From assembly GCA_021769725.1 (NCBI GenBank), contig JAETSI010000026.1:1-33876 (forward strand): 33,876 nt of DNA, written 5' to 3'. The notes under the pieces are model-generated. The model was given only the letters and a program-made list of their open reading frames with translations, searched no databases and had not been told where the DNA came from. The DNA is from Oscillospiraceae bacterium. GTDB taxonomy: Bacteria; Bacillota; Clostridia; Oscillospirales; Ruminococcaceae. Positions 14,483-24,266 of the stretch are shown piece after piece. Position numbers and translations under genes: made by a program. Within the stretch, counting starts at the first letter, position 1. Each line of letters opens with the position of its first letter.

Positions 14483-15084
14483 TTTATCAGTCCTCCGAAA
14501 TTTTTCAGAATATTAAGTCCCGTACTGCCGCTTTTTTCCGGATGAAACTGCGCTCCGTACACGAATTTTCCGTCATAGACCAGAGCAGGAACTTTTCCGC
14601 CGTATTCGCAGTATGCAGCGATATCCTTGTCAGCGCAGTGTGCCTTGTAGGAATGAACGAAGTATACGTATTCGTCGTCGCCCATGCCCTCAAGCAGCGG
14701 ACAATCGTTCAGCTTTTCAAGCTTGTTCCAGCCCATATGTGGGATAATAAGTCCGGTATCTTCTATTTTGCGGACATCTCCGCCGATAAGTCCGAGACCG
14801 TTACATTCCCCGAACTCATAACCCTTTTCAAAAATAAGCTGCATTCCAAGACAGATGCCAAGAAACGGTTTTCTTGCAGCTTCCTCCCTGATAGTATCAA
14901 TAAGACCGGTAGCCGAAAGCTTTTCCATAGCTGCCGGAAAAGCTCCGACACCGGGAAGAATCACGGCATCTGCGCTCTGTACCGATTCCTTGTCGGAAAC
15001 AAGAGCGCTTTCCAATCCCAGATAATCCAAAGCATTTTTTACACTGAAAATATTTCCTGCACCGTAGTCAATAATTGCGATCAT
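14479..15084 (-). CDS. hisH: Imidazole glycerol phosphate synthase, glutaminase subunit
   Basis: Hydrolyses glutamine and channels the ammonia through HisF. A class I glutamine amidotransferase of 201 residues with the oxyanion-strand motif PGVGAF (44-49), nucleophile Cys78 in GICLGMQL and the His-Glu pair in FHPEKSG near the C-terminus. Its start codon shares one base with the hisB stop (TAATG), and its stop overlaps hisA, so hisB-hisH-hisA form a tightly coupled block. Confidence 0.97.
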   Translation of the reverse strand: MIAIIDYGAGNIFSVKNALDYLGLESALVSDKESVQSADAVILPGVGAFPAAMEKLSATGLIDTIREEAARKPFLGICLGMQLIFEKGYEFGECNGLGLIGGDVRKIEDTGLIIPHMGWNKLEKLNDCPLLEGMGDDEYVYFVHSYKAHCADKDIAAYCEYGGKVPALVYDGKFVYGAQFHPEKSGSTGLNILKNFGGLIK

Positions 15085-15677
15085 TAAAGAACTCCTTTCG
15101 TAGAAAGTGTCGAACCGTCCTCGTTGAATGCAGCAGCCTTTTTAAGAGCATGAGCAACAGCCTTGTAAACTGCCTCTGCCTTGTGATGATCGTTGCTGCC
15201 GTACATTAAGTTGATGTGCAGCGTCATACCTGAATTAAAGGCAAATGCACGGAAAAATTCCTCTGTCATGCAGAGATCGTAATCACCGCAGCTCTGATTT
15301 GTAAACGGACAGTTGAACACAAGAAACGGTCTGTTGCTGAGATCAAGACACGCCATTGCAAGAGCCTCATCCATTGGAATATGCGCCATTCCGTAGCGGA
15401 CAATTCCGGATTTCTCACCAAGAGCCTGACCAAGCGCCTGTCCCAGAGCTATTCCGGTGTCCTCAATGGTATGATGACAGTCAACATTAAGATCGCCCTT
15501 GACTCTGACAGTCATGCTTATGCCGCTGTGAACAGATAGAGCAGTCAGCATATGGTCAAAGAATCCGATACCTGTTTCAATATCAGCTGTTCCGTTTCCG
15601 TCAAGGCTTATAAGAACGTAGATATCCGTCTCTCTTGTTTCCCGTCTCACCTCTCCGGTTCTGATAGCTTTATTCAT
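15084..15677 (-). CDS. hisB: Imidazoleglycerol-phosphate dehydratase
   Basis: Dehydrates imidazole glycerol phosphate to imidazole acetol phosphate in a manganese-dependent reaction. The internal duplicate typical of the family is visible: DHML (41-44) with CHHTIED (67-73), and DHHKAEA (163-169) in the second half. At 197 residues it is the monofunctional enzyme without the N-terminal histidinol-phosphatase domain of E. coli HisB. The stop shares a base with hisH, and its start overlaps hisC by 8 bp. Confidence 0.97.
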   Translation of the reverse strand: MNKAIRTGEVRRETRETDIYVLISLDGNGTADIETGIGFFDHMLTALSVHSGISMTVRVKGDLNVDCHHTIEDTGIALGQALGQALGEKSGIVRYGMAHIPMDEALAMACLDLSNRPFLVFNCPFTNQSCGDYDLCMTEEFFRAFAFNSGMTLHINLMYGSNDHHKAEAVYKAVAHALKKAAAFNEDGSTLSTKGVL

Positions 15678-16734
15678 TTATGATCTCCTCCAATGCGGCA
15701 AAAAGCCTGTCCATTTCGTCGTCTGTTCCTATGCTTATGCGCAGATGATTTCCGATAATAGGCTTATTCCAGTAACGGACAAATATCTTCCGTTCTTTAA
15801 GCTTATTGAAAATCTCTGATGCCGTTTTCTTATTATGGGATGCAAAAATAAAATTGCTTTTTGAATCTGTAAATGTGAAGCCGAGTTCTCCGAGACGCTT
15901 CTTTGAACGCTCACGTGTGGCAATGATCCTGTCAGTTGTTTCACGGAAATACGCCTTGTCCTTCATGGCTTCCGCTCCGCAAAGCTGCGTCAGGTGGTTC
16001 ATAGTGTATGAGTTTATGGAGAACTTAACATCGTTCATATATTTTATCAACTTTTCATTTCCCATAGCAAATCCGATCCTCATGCCTGCCATTGACCTTG
16101 ATTTTGAGAATGTCTGTATAACAAGAAGATTATCATATTTCTCAATAAGCGGCAGACAGCTTTCGCCGCCAAAATCAATATACGCTTCGTCGATCATAAC
16201 AACTGAATCGGAATTCGCCTTAACGATATCCTCTATCATCTCAACACTCTCCAGAACGCCTGTAGGAGCGTTGGGATTCGGGAAAATGATTCCTCCGTTT
16301 TCACACTTATAATCCTCCGAATCAATAGTAAAATCCTCACGGAGCGGCTTAACCTGATACGGTATTCTGTAGACATCCGCCCATACATCATAGAAAGAAT
16401 AGGTAACATCCGGAAAAAGCACCGGCTTATCCGAGCCGAAAAACGTAAGAAACGCCATAGAAATAACATCGTCAGAACCGACGCCTACAAAGATACGTGA
16501 CGGACTGATATTGTAATATTCCGCAATAGCATTTACCAGAACCTTAGAATCCGGATCGGGATAAAGTCTCATCCTGCCGCAGTTAAAATCATCGAGGATC
16601 TTTCTTACGGCAGGTGCAGGCGGGTATGGGTTTTCGTTGGTATTAAGCTTAATAACGTCCGTATCTGCGGGCTGTTCGCCGGGAACATACGGCTCTACCC
16701 GGCGGACATAGCTTTCCCAGTTATTATTGCTCAT
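15670..16734 (-). CDS. hisC: Histidinol-phosphate aminotransferase
   Basis: PLP enzyme that aminates imidazole acetol phosphate to histidinol phosphate with glutamate as donor. It is a fold-type I aminotransferase of 354 residues with NPNAPTG (153-159), IDEAYIDF (181-188), the Schiff-base Lys211 in TFSKSRSMAG and Arg219. The start follows AGGAGCGATTACA at acceptable spacing, 16 bp after hisD. Overlap with hisB supports operon coupling. Confidence 0.96.
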   Translation of the reverse strand: MSNNNWESYVRRVEPYVPGEQPADTDVIKLNTNENPYPPAPAVRKILDDFNCGRMRLYPDPDSKVLVNAIAEYYNISPSRIFVGVGSDDVISMAFLTFFGSDKPVLFPDVTYSFYDVWADVYRIPYQVKPLREDFTIDSEDYKCENGGIIFPNPNAPTGVLESVEMIEDIVKANSDSVVMIDEAYIDFGGESCLPLIEKYDNLLVIQTFSKSRSMAGMRIGFAMGNEKLIKYMNDVKFSINSYTMNHLTQLCGAEAMKDKAYFRETTDRIIATRERSKKRLGELGFTFTDSKSNFIFASHNKKTASEIFNKLKERKIFVRYWNKPIIGNHLRISIGTDDEMDRLFAALEEIINE

Positions 16735-16750
16735 TGTAATCGCTCCTCAA

Positions 16751-18037
16751 TCAATCTTCAAATCTCACTTTTATAGCATTTGCATGAGCCGTAAGACCCT
16801 CTTTTTCAGCGATAAGGATAATATCATCCTTTGCTTCCCTGAGAGCGTCCTGAGTGTAGTAAATATAGCTTGAACGCTTTGTAAAGCTTGCCACGCCCAA
16901 AGGTGAGAAGAACCTTGCCGTTCCGCTGGTCGGAAGCACGTGATTGGGACCTGCGTAATAGTCGCCCAGAGGCTCCGATGACCAGTGACCCAGGAATACA
17001 GAACCGGCATTGTCAAGTGCGCCGATAAGCTCCATAGGATCTTTCATGAGCACTTCAAGGTGCTCGGGAGCTATTTCATTTGCAAGCCTTACAGCTTGCT
17101 CCCTGCTCTCGGCAATGATAACTGCGCCGTAATCTTCAAGTGACTTGTCAATGATATTCTTTCTTGAAAGATATTCTTTCTGCCGGCTTATCTCTTCAAG
17201 CGTCCTGTCGGCTATCTCCTCGCTTGTGGTGACCATAATGGCGGATGCAAGCACGTCGTGCTCTGCCTGTGACATAAGATCAGCGGCAGCAAAAGCAGGA
17301 TTTGCCGTTTCATCGGCAATAACAAGAATCTCACTCGGACCTGCGATCATGTCGATATCAACAACACCGTAAAGAAGCTTTTTGGCTGTAGCAACGTAGA
17401 TATTTCCGGGGCCTACTATCTTATCGCACTTCGGAATTTCCGCCGTTCCATAAGCAAGAGCCGCTATTGCCTGTGCTCCGCCGGAAAGGAATACTCTGTC
17501 CACACCGCATATAGCAGCGGCAACTAGGATATCCTTATTGGGAGTTCCGTCCTTGAGGGGAGGAGTAACCATTACAATTTCCTTTACTCCGGCGATTTTT
17601 GCTGGAATTGCATTCATCAACACACTGGAAGGATATGCGGCTGTGCCTCCGGGAACGTAAAGTCCTACCCTTTCAAGACCTCTTATCCTCTGTCCGAGAA
17701 TAACTCCGTTCTCCTTAGGGGCAATAAAACTCTGCTCCACCTGTTTCTGGTGAAAATCGGCGATATTTGCCTGAGCGTTCAGCAGAGCGTTTACAAAATC
17801 CTGATCTGCCTCTGTCAGCGCATCATTTATAACGTCCCTGGGAACTTCATAATACTCAGGAAGGCTGCCGTCAAATTTCAGAGTATAATTCTTTACGGCA
17901 TCGTCTCCGTTTTCTTTGACATCCTCAATAATTCCTTTTACAACTTCCTCAACCTTTTTATTTGTCTCGCCGCTTCTTTTCTTAAGATCGGCAAGAAATT
18001 CTGCTTCAGCAGTACCGTCGGCATATATCTTTTTCAT
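16751..18037 (-). CDS. hisD: Histidinol dehydrogenase
   Basis: Oxidises histidinol through histidinal to histidine using two NAD+ and a zinc ion. The 428-residue enzyme contains the family signature, zinc-ligand motifs QAEHD and GDYYAGPNH, the catalytic APEHLEVL near residue 325 and the C-terminal LTAHANAI. The start ATG shares a base with the hisG stop (TAATG). The substrate histidinol must come from a phosphatase encoded elsewhere, since none is present in this operon. Confidence 0.97.
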   Translation of the reverse strand: MKKIYADGTAEAEFLADLKKRSGETNKKVEEVVKGIIEDVKENGDDAVKNYTLKFDGSLPEYYEVPRDVINDALTEADQDFVNALLNAQANIADFHQKQVEQSFIAPKENGVILGQRIRGLERVGLYVPGGTAAYPSSVLMNAIPAKIAGVKEIVMVTPPLKDGTPNKDILVAAAICGVDRVFLSGGAQAIAALAYGTAEIPKCDKIVGPGNIYVATAKKLLYGVVDIDMIAGPSEILVIADETANPAFAAADLMSQAEHDVLASAIMVTTSEEIADRTLEEISRQKEYLSRKNIIDKSLEDYGAVIIAESREQAVRLANEIAPEHLEVLMKDPMELIGALDNAGSVFLGHWSSEPLGDYYAGPNHVLPTSGTARFFSPLGVASFTKRSSYIYYTQDALREAKDDIILIAEKEGLTAHANAIKVRFED

Positions 18038-18666
18038 TACAGATTCTCCTCTATCAGATTAATAATATTCTCTATTTCAGCCTGTCTCATTTTAAGGCTT
18101 ACGGTATTTGCAATAAGTCTTGCGGAAATAGGCGCAACATCCTCTATCACTTCAAGACCGTTTTCTTTAAGGGTCGTGCCCGTTTCAACAATATCAACAA
18201 TACCGTCTGCAAGTTCAAGCAGAGGCGCAAGCTCCACAGAGCCCTCGATCTTGATGATCTCCGTATCCATTCCCTTCTTTTCAAAGAAGCGGCGTGAAAC
18301 ATTGGGATATTTTGTGGCTATTGTCTTTATTCCATAGCCGCTGTAGAAATCGCTGCCTTTTTTGGCGGCAAGAGCAAATTTACATCTGCCGAATCCCAAA
18401 TCAACCAACTCATAGAACTTTCCGTCCATTTCCATAATAGTATCCTTGCCTACAACGCCCATATCGCACACGCCATGTTCAACATATGTGATAACGTCGT
18501 TGGCTTTTGCCAGAACGACCTCCAAATTACCGTCCGGAACCGGCAGAATAAGCTTTCTGCCCTTTTCACGGACTGCCGTACAGTCAAAACCAAGTTTTTC
18601 CAGAAGTCCTACGGTATCTTTTTCAAGTCTGCCCTTGGTAAGAGCTATTCTGATAGGTTTACTCAT
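18037..18666 (-). CDS. hisG: ATP phosphoribosyltransferase, short catalytic subunit
   Basis: First and committed step of histidine synthesis: joins PRPP and ATP. At 209 residues it is the short HisG form that lacks the regulatory ACT-like domain and needs HisZ. Motifs are RIALTKGRL at the N-terminus, GVVGKDTI and the PRPP-binding VDIVETGTTLKENGL. The start at 18666 is favoured because its ATGA overlaps the hisZ stop and GGGGAGG lies 5 nt upstream; the frame could extend to 18684 but without a binding site. Confidence 0.96.
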   Translation of the reverse strand: MSKPIRIALTKGRLEKDTVGLLEKLGFDCTAVREKGRKLILPVPDGNLEVVLAKANDVITYVEHGVCDMGVVGKDTIMEMDGKFYELVDLGFGRCKFALAAKKGSDFYSGYGIKTIATKYPNVSRRFFEKKGMDTEIIKIEGSVELAPLLELADGIVDIVETGTTLKENGLEVIEDVAPISARLIANTVSLKMRQAEIENIINLIEENL

Positions 18667-19862
18667 TCTTCTTCCTCCCCGCATGAATCCTCGTCGATCA
18701 CAACCACTCTGGCGATCTTCCTTTCAATTGCGTATGCCCGTGCAGATTCAAGATCCTCGAACAAAGCGTTTTCAACGATCATTCCCTGTTCCCTGTATTC
18801 CTGAGACTTTTTCAGAGCAGCCACTTCACAGCCCTCAGCGGCATATACAAGCATATCCGGAGTAGGAACAGCAGGAAGAATCCCGTTCTTTTCAATGACC
18901 TTTGCAACGCCGTTTACATTCATTGCAAAGCCTACAGCCGGAACATCATAGCCGAACTCGGAGATCAGCTTATCATATCTTCCGCCGGAGATAACCTCTT
19001 CTCCATGTCCCTGTAAATAGCCTTTTATAATAAGTCCGGTATAGTAATCGGTCTTGTTGACAAGTCCGAGATCAACGGTTATAGTCCCCTCACTGCCGCA
19101 TATCTCACATGAATCGTGATAAATTTCACGGAGTTCTTCAAGAATTCTTCTGATATTATCATCCGGCATAAGTTCCTCTGCCTTTTCAAAGACCTCTTCG
19201 CCGCCGAACAGAGCCGGGAGCTTCTTCAATGCAGCAGTAACAGGGCTGCTTCCAAGAGAATCAAGAAGATCGTTCAGCGCCGGGAAGTTCTTTGTCTCGA
19301 TATTACGGCGTATCTTCTCCTTAACGTGATCGGAGACATCCAGCCTGCCGACCAGTTCCTTGAAGATACCGATATGCCCCAGTTCGATCGAGAATTCCAT
19401 TCCAAATGAGCGCAGAGCCTCGGCAGCAGTGGAGATAACCTCTAAATCAGCAATTTTCAGTTCCGATCCGATAAGCTCGATACCTGTCTGGCCTATCTCA
19501 TCGCTTCTTCCCTTGAGTGCCGGTTCTGTGCGATATACCGTTTGATTATAACAAAGCTTCAAAGGGAGCATTGCATCCCGGAGACGTGTAGCAGCCACTC
19601 TTGCGATAGGCATTGTAGAATCCGGGCGCATTACCAGGAGACGTCCCTTGCTGTCGGTAAGCTTATAGAGATTCTCCTGCGGAAAGTAAGGCGAATTCAG
19701 ATTGAATACGTCAAAGAACTCAAGCCCCGGCGTTATCATTTCGCTGTAACCTCTGCTCTTAAAGATCTTCAGCAGAGTCTGTTCTATATTTCGTCTGATT
19801 ATGCACTCACCAAAGAGCAGATCCTTTGTGCCCTCCGGAGTGATAAGATCGTAATTGCGCAT
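18663..19862 (-). CDS. hisZ: ATP phosphoribosyltransferase regulatory subunit
   Basis: A catalytically inactive paralogue of histidyl-tRNA synthetase that forms an octamer with short HisG and mediates histidine feedback. The 399-residue protein has the class II synthetase-like core: the N-terminal TPEGTKDLL, motif-2-like RPDSTMPIARVA and GGRYDKLISEFG. It lacks the anticodon-binding domain of a true HisS but has a C-terminal alpha/beta tail (about 310-399) ending in acidic residues. It is the first gene of the operon and is preceded by AGGAGG and a good promoter. Confidence 0.95.
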   Translation of the reverse strand: MRNYDLITPEGTKDLLFGECIIRRNIEQTLLKIFKSRGYSEMITPGLEFFDVFNLNSPYFPQENLYKLTDSKGRLLVMRPDSTMPIARVAATRLRDAMLPLKLCYNQTVYRTEPALKGRSDEIGQTGIELIGSELKIADLEVISTAAEALRSFGMEFSIELGHIGIFKELVGRLDVSDHVKEKIRRNIETKNFPALNDLLDSLGSSPVTAALKKLPALFGGEEVFEKAEELMPDDNIRRILEELREIYHDSCEICGSEGTITVDLGLVNKTDYYTGLIIKGYLQGHGEEVISGGRYDKLISEFGYDVPAVGFAMNVNGVAKVIEKNGILPAVPTPDMLVYAAEGCEVAALKKSQEYREQGMIVENALFEDLESARAYAIERKIARVVVIDEDSCGEEEE

Positions 19863-19907
19863 ATTATTCCTCCTTGATATAACAATAATTCACTTTACCG
19901 TGCTAAC

Positions 19908-19936
19908 ATGATAACATACTACTAAGAAAAAGTCAA
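19908..19936 (-). promoter_or_regulatory. Promoter of the his operon
   Basis: On the minus strand TTGACT, a 17-bp spacer and TATCAT lie 46 bp upstream of hisZ. The -35 comes right after the polC stop in a tandem TTGACTTGACT. The leader is only about 40 nt, with no T-box or attenuator, so regulation is probably by feedback or a protein. Confidence 0.65.
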
Positions 19937-19937
19937 G

Positions 19938-22900
19938 TCAAAACATCGAAAGCTGTGCGGATTCAGGCAAATCGCCGAATGCCCCTGCACTTTTCAACAT
20001 ATCAATTGTTGTTTTTGACACATTACTCATTTCCTGAAGTTCCTCAACAGAAATAAAACCGCCTTTCTGAACTGCTTCATAAAGACTTTTTGCAGCCGTC
20101 TCTCCTATACCGCTCATAGCTGAAAACGGTATCCTCAATTTTCCGTCCTCAACGAGATAATCCACCGCATGAGACTTGAAAATGTCGATTGGCAGGAATT
20201 CATACCCTCTTGAGAGCATTTCATTGGTGATAAGCAGGATATCATAAAGATCCGTTTCTTTTTTTGTACGATCGTTTCCGAGGGCTTTGAGTTCCTCAAT
20301 ACGTGCCCGTACAGCCTCTTTGCCCTTAACGGCAAGTTCGGCGTCAAAATCCTCTCCACGCACCGAAAAATAGGTCGAGTAGTATTCCAGAGGCTTGTAC
20401 ATCTTGAACCATCCCAGCTTGATAGCTGCAATAACATATGCCGCCGCATGAGCCTTGGGAAACATATACTTGATTTTAAGACAGCTCTGAATATACCACT
20501 CCGGAACATCGTGGCTTTTCAGCATTTCAATTATCTCAGGCGTGAACTGCTTTGAAGCTTTGCCCTTTCGTGTCCACTCCATGATCTGAAATGCCATTTT
20601 AGGCTCTACGCCCTTGTACAGCAAATATGTCATAATGCTGTCACGTGTTCCGATAACGTCAGAAATGGTGCATATTCCCTGACTTATAAGATCCTTTGCA
20701 TTTCCCAGCCATACGTCCGTGCCGTGAGAAAGTCCTGAAATTTGCAGAAAGTCACTGAATTTCGTAGGTTTTGCATCCAGAAGCATCTGGATAGTAAATC
20801 CTGTTCCCATTTCAGGAATACCGAGACTTCCTGTTTCACAATAGATTTCCTCCGGCGTTACTCCCAGGACATCACAGTTTGTACACATCCGGATGACCTT
20901 TGGATCAGTAGCAGGAACATCCTTTATCTTGATACCCGTCAGATCTTCCAGATGCTTATAAAGAGTAGGTACAACGTGACCCAGCTCGTCAAGTTTAAGA
21001 ATAGTATCGTGAAGAGAGTTAAAGGTAAAATGAGTAGTTATAATATCTGAATCGGCTGAATCAGCGGGATGCTGAACAGGAGTAAAATCGTAAACATCGT
21101 AGTCAGACGGAACGACCACCATTCCGCCCGGATGCTGACCGGTAGTTCTCTTTATGCCCGTACAGCCGATTGCAAGGCGGTTCATCTCCGCATTGTTGAG
21201 AGTGATGCCGTTTTCCTCGCAGTATTTTTTTACATAGCCGTAAGCTGTCTTGTCCGCAAGTACGGAAATAGTTCCTGCCTTGAAAACGTTGGATTTTCCG
21301 AAAAGCTGTTCTGTATATCGGTGTGCCCAGAACTGGTATTCATCTGAGAAATTCAGATCTATATCCGGAGCCTTATCACCGTCAAAACCAAGGAAAGTTT
21401 CAAAGGGAATATCGTGACCGTCACGAAACATATCTGTACCGCATTTTGGACAGTCTTTTTGCGGCAGATCAAATCCTGAACCGTATTTTCCGTCCAGCAT
21501 AAATTCACTGTGCTTGCATTTTGGACAGACATAATGGGGAGGCAGCGGATTTACCTCGGAAATTCCTGCCATTGAAGCAACAAATGAAGAGCCTACTGAT
21601 CCTCGTGAACCTACAAGATAGCCGTTTTCAACAGAATTCCACACGAGCTTCTGGGCAATAATATAGAGAACGGAAAATCCGTGCTTGATGATTGAGGACA
21701 GCTCTCTGTCAAGCCTTTTTTCCACAAGCTCCGGCAGCGGATCTCCATAGATCTCACGTGCTTTGTCACCGGTAATCTGCTTGAGTTCCTCTTCTGCTCC
21801 GTCAATCGTGGGCGTAAACGTTCCCTTTGGGATAGGCCGCACTTCCTCTATCATATCAGCGATCATATTCGTGTTAGTAATGACAACTTCTTTTGCCTTG
21901 TCTGCACCAAGAAATTCAAACTCCGACAACATCTCATCTGTAGTCCGGAAATACAGCGGAGCCTGATTTTCGGCATCCTTAAAGCCCATGCTCGTAAGGA
22001 TTATCTTCCGGAATATCGCATCTTTCGGATCAATGAAGTGAACATCGCAGGTAGCGCAGACCGGAATTCCCAGCTTTTCGCCAAGTCTGACGATGCGACG
22101 GTTATATTCCCGGAGTTCCTCTTCATTTTCAGCCGTTCCCTCACGCACCATAAATTCATTGTTGCAGATAGGCTGAATCTCCAGATAATCATAGTATTTT
22201 GCAAGTCTCTCAAGTTCGCTTTCCGGTGCTTTATTTATCATAGCCTGGAAAAGTTCCCCTGCCTCGCAGGCGCTTCCAAAAATAAGTCCCTCACGATGAG
22301 CAGTCAGAACCGATTTTGGAATAAGAGGTTTCTTATAAAAATAATCAAGGTTACTGGTTGAAACAAGACGGTAAAGATTTTTCAGTCCCGCCTGATTTCG
22401 TACAAGAATTATATGATGATACGATTTCAGCTTCTTCACATCAATATCAAGAGCCGTTATGTTAAGATCATTGAGATTTTTTAGTCCCTTTTCATTTATA
22501 AGCCGTTCAACAAGAGTTATATATATCTTTGCAAGCATCAATGCATCGTCGGAGGCATGATGATGGTCAAATTTGCCTAATTTCAGCTGTTTGGCGACAT
22601 AATTCAGCCTGTGCCTTGCAATATTCGGCAGCATTGCCTGACAAAGCACCAGTGTATCAATCCAGTTATATTCAAAGATTATTCCGCTTCTCCGGCAGGC
22701 CTCGTTTATAAAATTAGTATCAAATGTAGCGTTATGCGCTGCCAGAACAGGATTATCGCCGCAGAATGTCATAAACTTTTCAACGGCTTCTTTCTCCGAC
22801 GGAGCATCTTTCACATCTTCATCGCTTATTCCTGTAAGTTCGGTGATCTTCTCAGGAATATGCCTTCCAGGATTCACCTTTGTATTGAAGCTGTCCACGA

Positions 22901-24263
22901 CCTGAAGATTCTTCAGCTTTACTGCACCGATCTCCGTAAGTCTGTCAGAAGAAAAGCTGAGTCCGGTGGTTTCGACGTCAAAAACGATAAGTTCATCGTT
23001 AACACTGCGGCTGTCAGGCTTTTTCAGTATCATAGTCCGGTCAAGGTCGTTGACGACATACGCTTCCATGCCGTAGATCACCTTGAAATTCTTCGGCATA
23101 TTATACATACAATCCGGGAATGCCTGCACGCAGCCATGGTCGGTAATAGCCATTGCCTGATGTCCCCACTGTGCTGCTCTGTTTATAAGAACTACCGGAT
23201 CTGTTACTGCATCCATTGCAGACATATTGGTATGGCAGTGAAGTTCGACACGCTTTTCAGGATACGTATCCATTTTCGGGATACGCTTAACTTTTATGAT
23301 GGAATTGGGATTTATGACGATATCTCTTGCAAAGCTGTCATAATCAACTTTGCCGCTGACAAGCAGCGTCATTCCGTTTTTGATGCCGGAAAGCTTCATA
23401 TCCTCGATCTCTTTATTCGTGCCGAAGATCTTTACCTTTAGCGAACCGCTGTAATCGGTGATATCAAATGTAACGACAGTTTTCTCATTGCGCAGTTCCT
23501 TGATCTCAGAATCGAAAACGTCGCCGACCACAACCGTACGCTCACCGAGAATCTTTACTGCTTCACTGATAGAAACCGGCTTTTCACGGATAGCCCTGCC
23601 CTTGATGATCTCTGCGGATTCTGCATCAAATTCCGTATTCATAGAGCCTATATCAATGGATACTGTAGGTACGGACGCCCTTATCTCATCCTCACGCTGC
23701 TCTTCCTTTGATTTCTCCGGGATAAGCTGACTGCTGTGATCCGGGAGTTCTGCTGCATATTTCTCCATGATCTCGTCATATTCCTCAGCAGAAACCGATT
23801 TTTCTCCGATAAGCGATACTGTGATCTTTACGCCGAACAGATTATATATCAGTCTGGAAAAGCTGCCGCAAAAATCAAATTTTGTAAGTATGTCCATACC
23901 GCCGTGAACCAGTTTTATGTCAAGCCTGTCATCACGGAGAGTAACCTCGCTGTCATCAAGAAATCCATTAACTACCGAAATATCCCTTTTCAGCAGCATT
24001 ATAAGATCTCCATAGCATTCCATGCCGAAAACTGACTCCGGATAACGGCATTGCAGCCGAAGCTTCTCTATTTTTATAGCTTCCTCTGCCGACTTTTCAA
24101 AGGCAAAAATATCCTCCGACGGAACCAGCTTATCGTAATGAGCAAAAAAAGTCATGCTGTCAAGCTTGTCAGAATATGTAATTTTAAAAATTTCTCCGCA
24201 GCGAACGCTTTCCGGAATTTCTGAGCCGCATTCCTTCAGAAATTCAGCTAAATTAACATTCAT
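19938..24263 (-). CDS. polC: DNA polymerase III alpha subunit, PolC type
   Basis: Replicative DNA polymerase of low-GC Gram-positives. The order of domains in 1441 residues is: N-terminal region (1-200), OB fold (about 240-325), PHP domain (from 338, HCHTNMS) split by the proofreading exonuclease (DVETTG 429-434, HNATFDTN near 510, HHHASDD 567-573), a four-cysteine zinc site (YVCPKCK and DCPKCG, about 908-945), the polymerase palm with APDIDLNFS near 964, and a helix-hairpin-helix C-terminus. Length is normal. It lies 3 bp after ispG as the last gene of the pyrH cluster. Several long open frames on the opposite strand are shadows. Confidence 0.98.
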   Translation of the reverse strand: MNVNLAEFLKECGSEIPESVRCGEIFKITYSDKLDSMTFFAHYDKLVPSEDIFAFEKSAEEAIKIEKLRLQCRYPESVFGMECYGDLIMLLKRDISVVNGFLDDSEVTLRDDRLDIKLVHGGMDILTKFDFCGSFSRLIYNLFGVKITVSLIGEKSVSAEEYDEIMEKYAAELPDHSSQLIPEKSKEEQREDEIRASVPTVSIDIGSMNTEFDAESAEIIKGRAIREKPVSISEAVKILGERTVVVGDVFDSEIKELRNEKTVVTFDITDYSGSLKVKIFGTNKEIEDMKLSGIKNGMTLLVSGKVDYDSFARDIVINPNSIIKVKRIPKMDTYPEKRVELHCHTNMSAMDAVTDPVVLINRAAQWGHQAMAITDHGCVQAFPDCMYNMPKNFKVIYGMEAYVVNDLDRTMILKKPDSRSVNDELIVFDVETTGLSFSSDRLTEIGAVKLKNLQVVDSFNTKVNPGRHIPEKITELTGISDEDVKDAPSEKEAVEKFMTFCGDNPVLAAHNATFDTNFINEACRRSGIIFEYNWIDTLVLCQAMLPNIARHRLNYVAKQLKLGKFDHHHASDDALMLAKIYITLVERLINEKGLKNLNDLNITALDIDVKKLKSYHHIILVRNQAGLKNLYRLVSTSNLDYFYKKPLIPKSVLTAHREGLIFGSACEAGELFQAMINKAPESELERLAKYYDYLEIQPICNNEFMVREGTAENEEELREYNRRIVRLGEKLGIPVCATCDVHFIDPKDAIFRKIILTSMGFKDAENQAPLYFRTTDEMLSEFEFLGADKAKEVVITNTNMIADMIEEVRPIPKGTFTPTIDGAEEELKQITGDKAREIYGDPLPELVEKRLDRELSSIIKHGFSVLYIIAQKLVWNSVENGYLVGSRGSVGSSFVASMAGISEVNPLPPHYVCPKCKHSEFMLDGKYGSGFDLPQKDCPKCGTDMFRDGHDIPFETFLGFDGDKAPDIDLNFSDEYQFWAHRYTEQLFGKSNVFKAGTISVLADKTAYGYVKKYCEENGITLNNAEMNRLAIGCTGIKRTTGQHPGGMVVVPSDYDVYDFTPVQHPADSADSDIITTHFTFNSLHDTILKLDELGHVVPTLYKHLEDLTGIKIKDVPATDPKVIRMCTNCDVLGVTPEEIYCETGSLGIPEMGTGFTIQMLLDAKPTKFSDFLQISGLSHGTDVWLGNAKDLISQGICTISDVIGTRDSIMTYLLYKGVEPKMAFQIMEWTRKGKASKQFTPEIIEMLKSHDVPEWYIQSCLKIKYMFPKAHAAAYVIAAIKLGWFKMYKPLEYYSTYFSVRGEDFDAELAVKGKEAVRARIEELKALGNDRTKKETDLYDILLITNEMLSRGYEFLPIDIFKSHAVDYLVEDGKLRIPFSAMSGIGETAAKSLYEAVQKGGFISVEELQEMSNVSKTTIDMLKSAGAFGDLPESAQLSMF

Positions 24264-24266
24264 ATA

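Noticed and set aside
19863..19937. T-box or peptide attenuator before the his operon
   Set aside because: The leader after the predicted promoter is only about 40 nt, too short for either, and shows no His-rich peptide.
22611..23441. 276-codon rightward frame opposite polC
   Set aside because: Shadow of polC; the polC frame has all domain motifs and the other strand has none.
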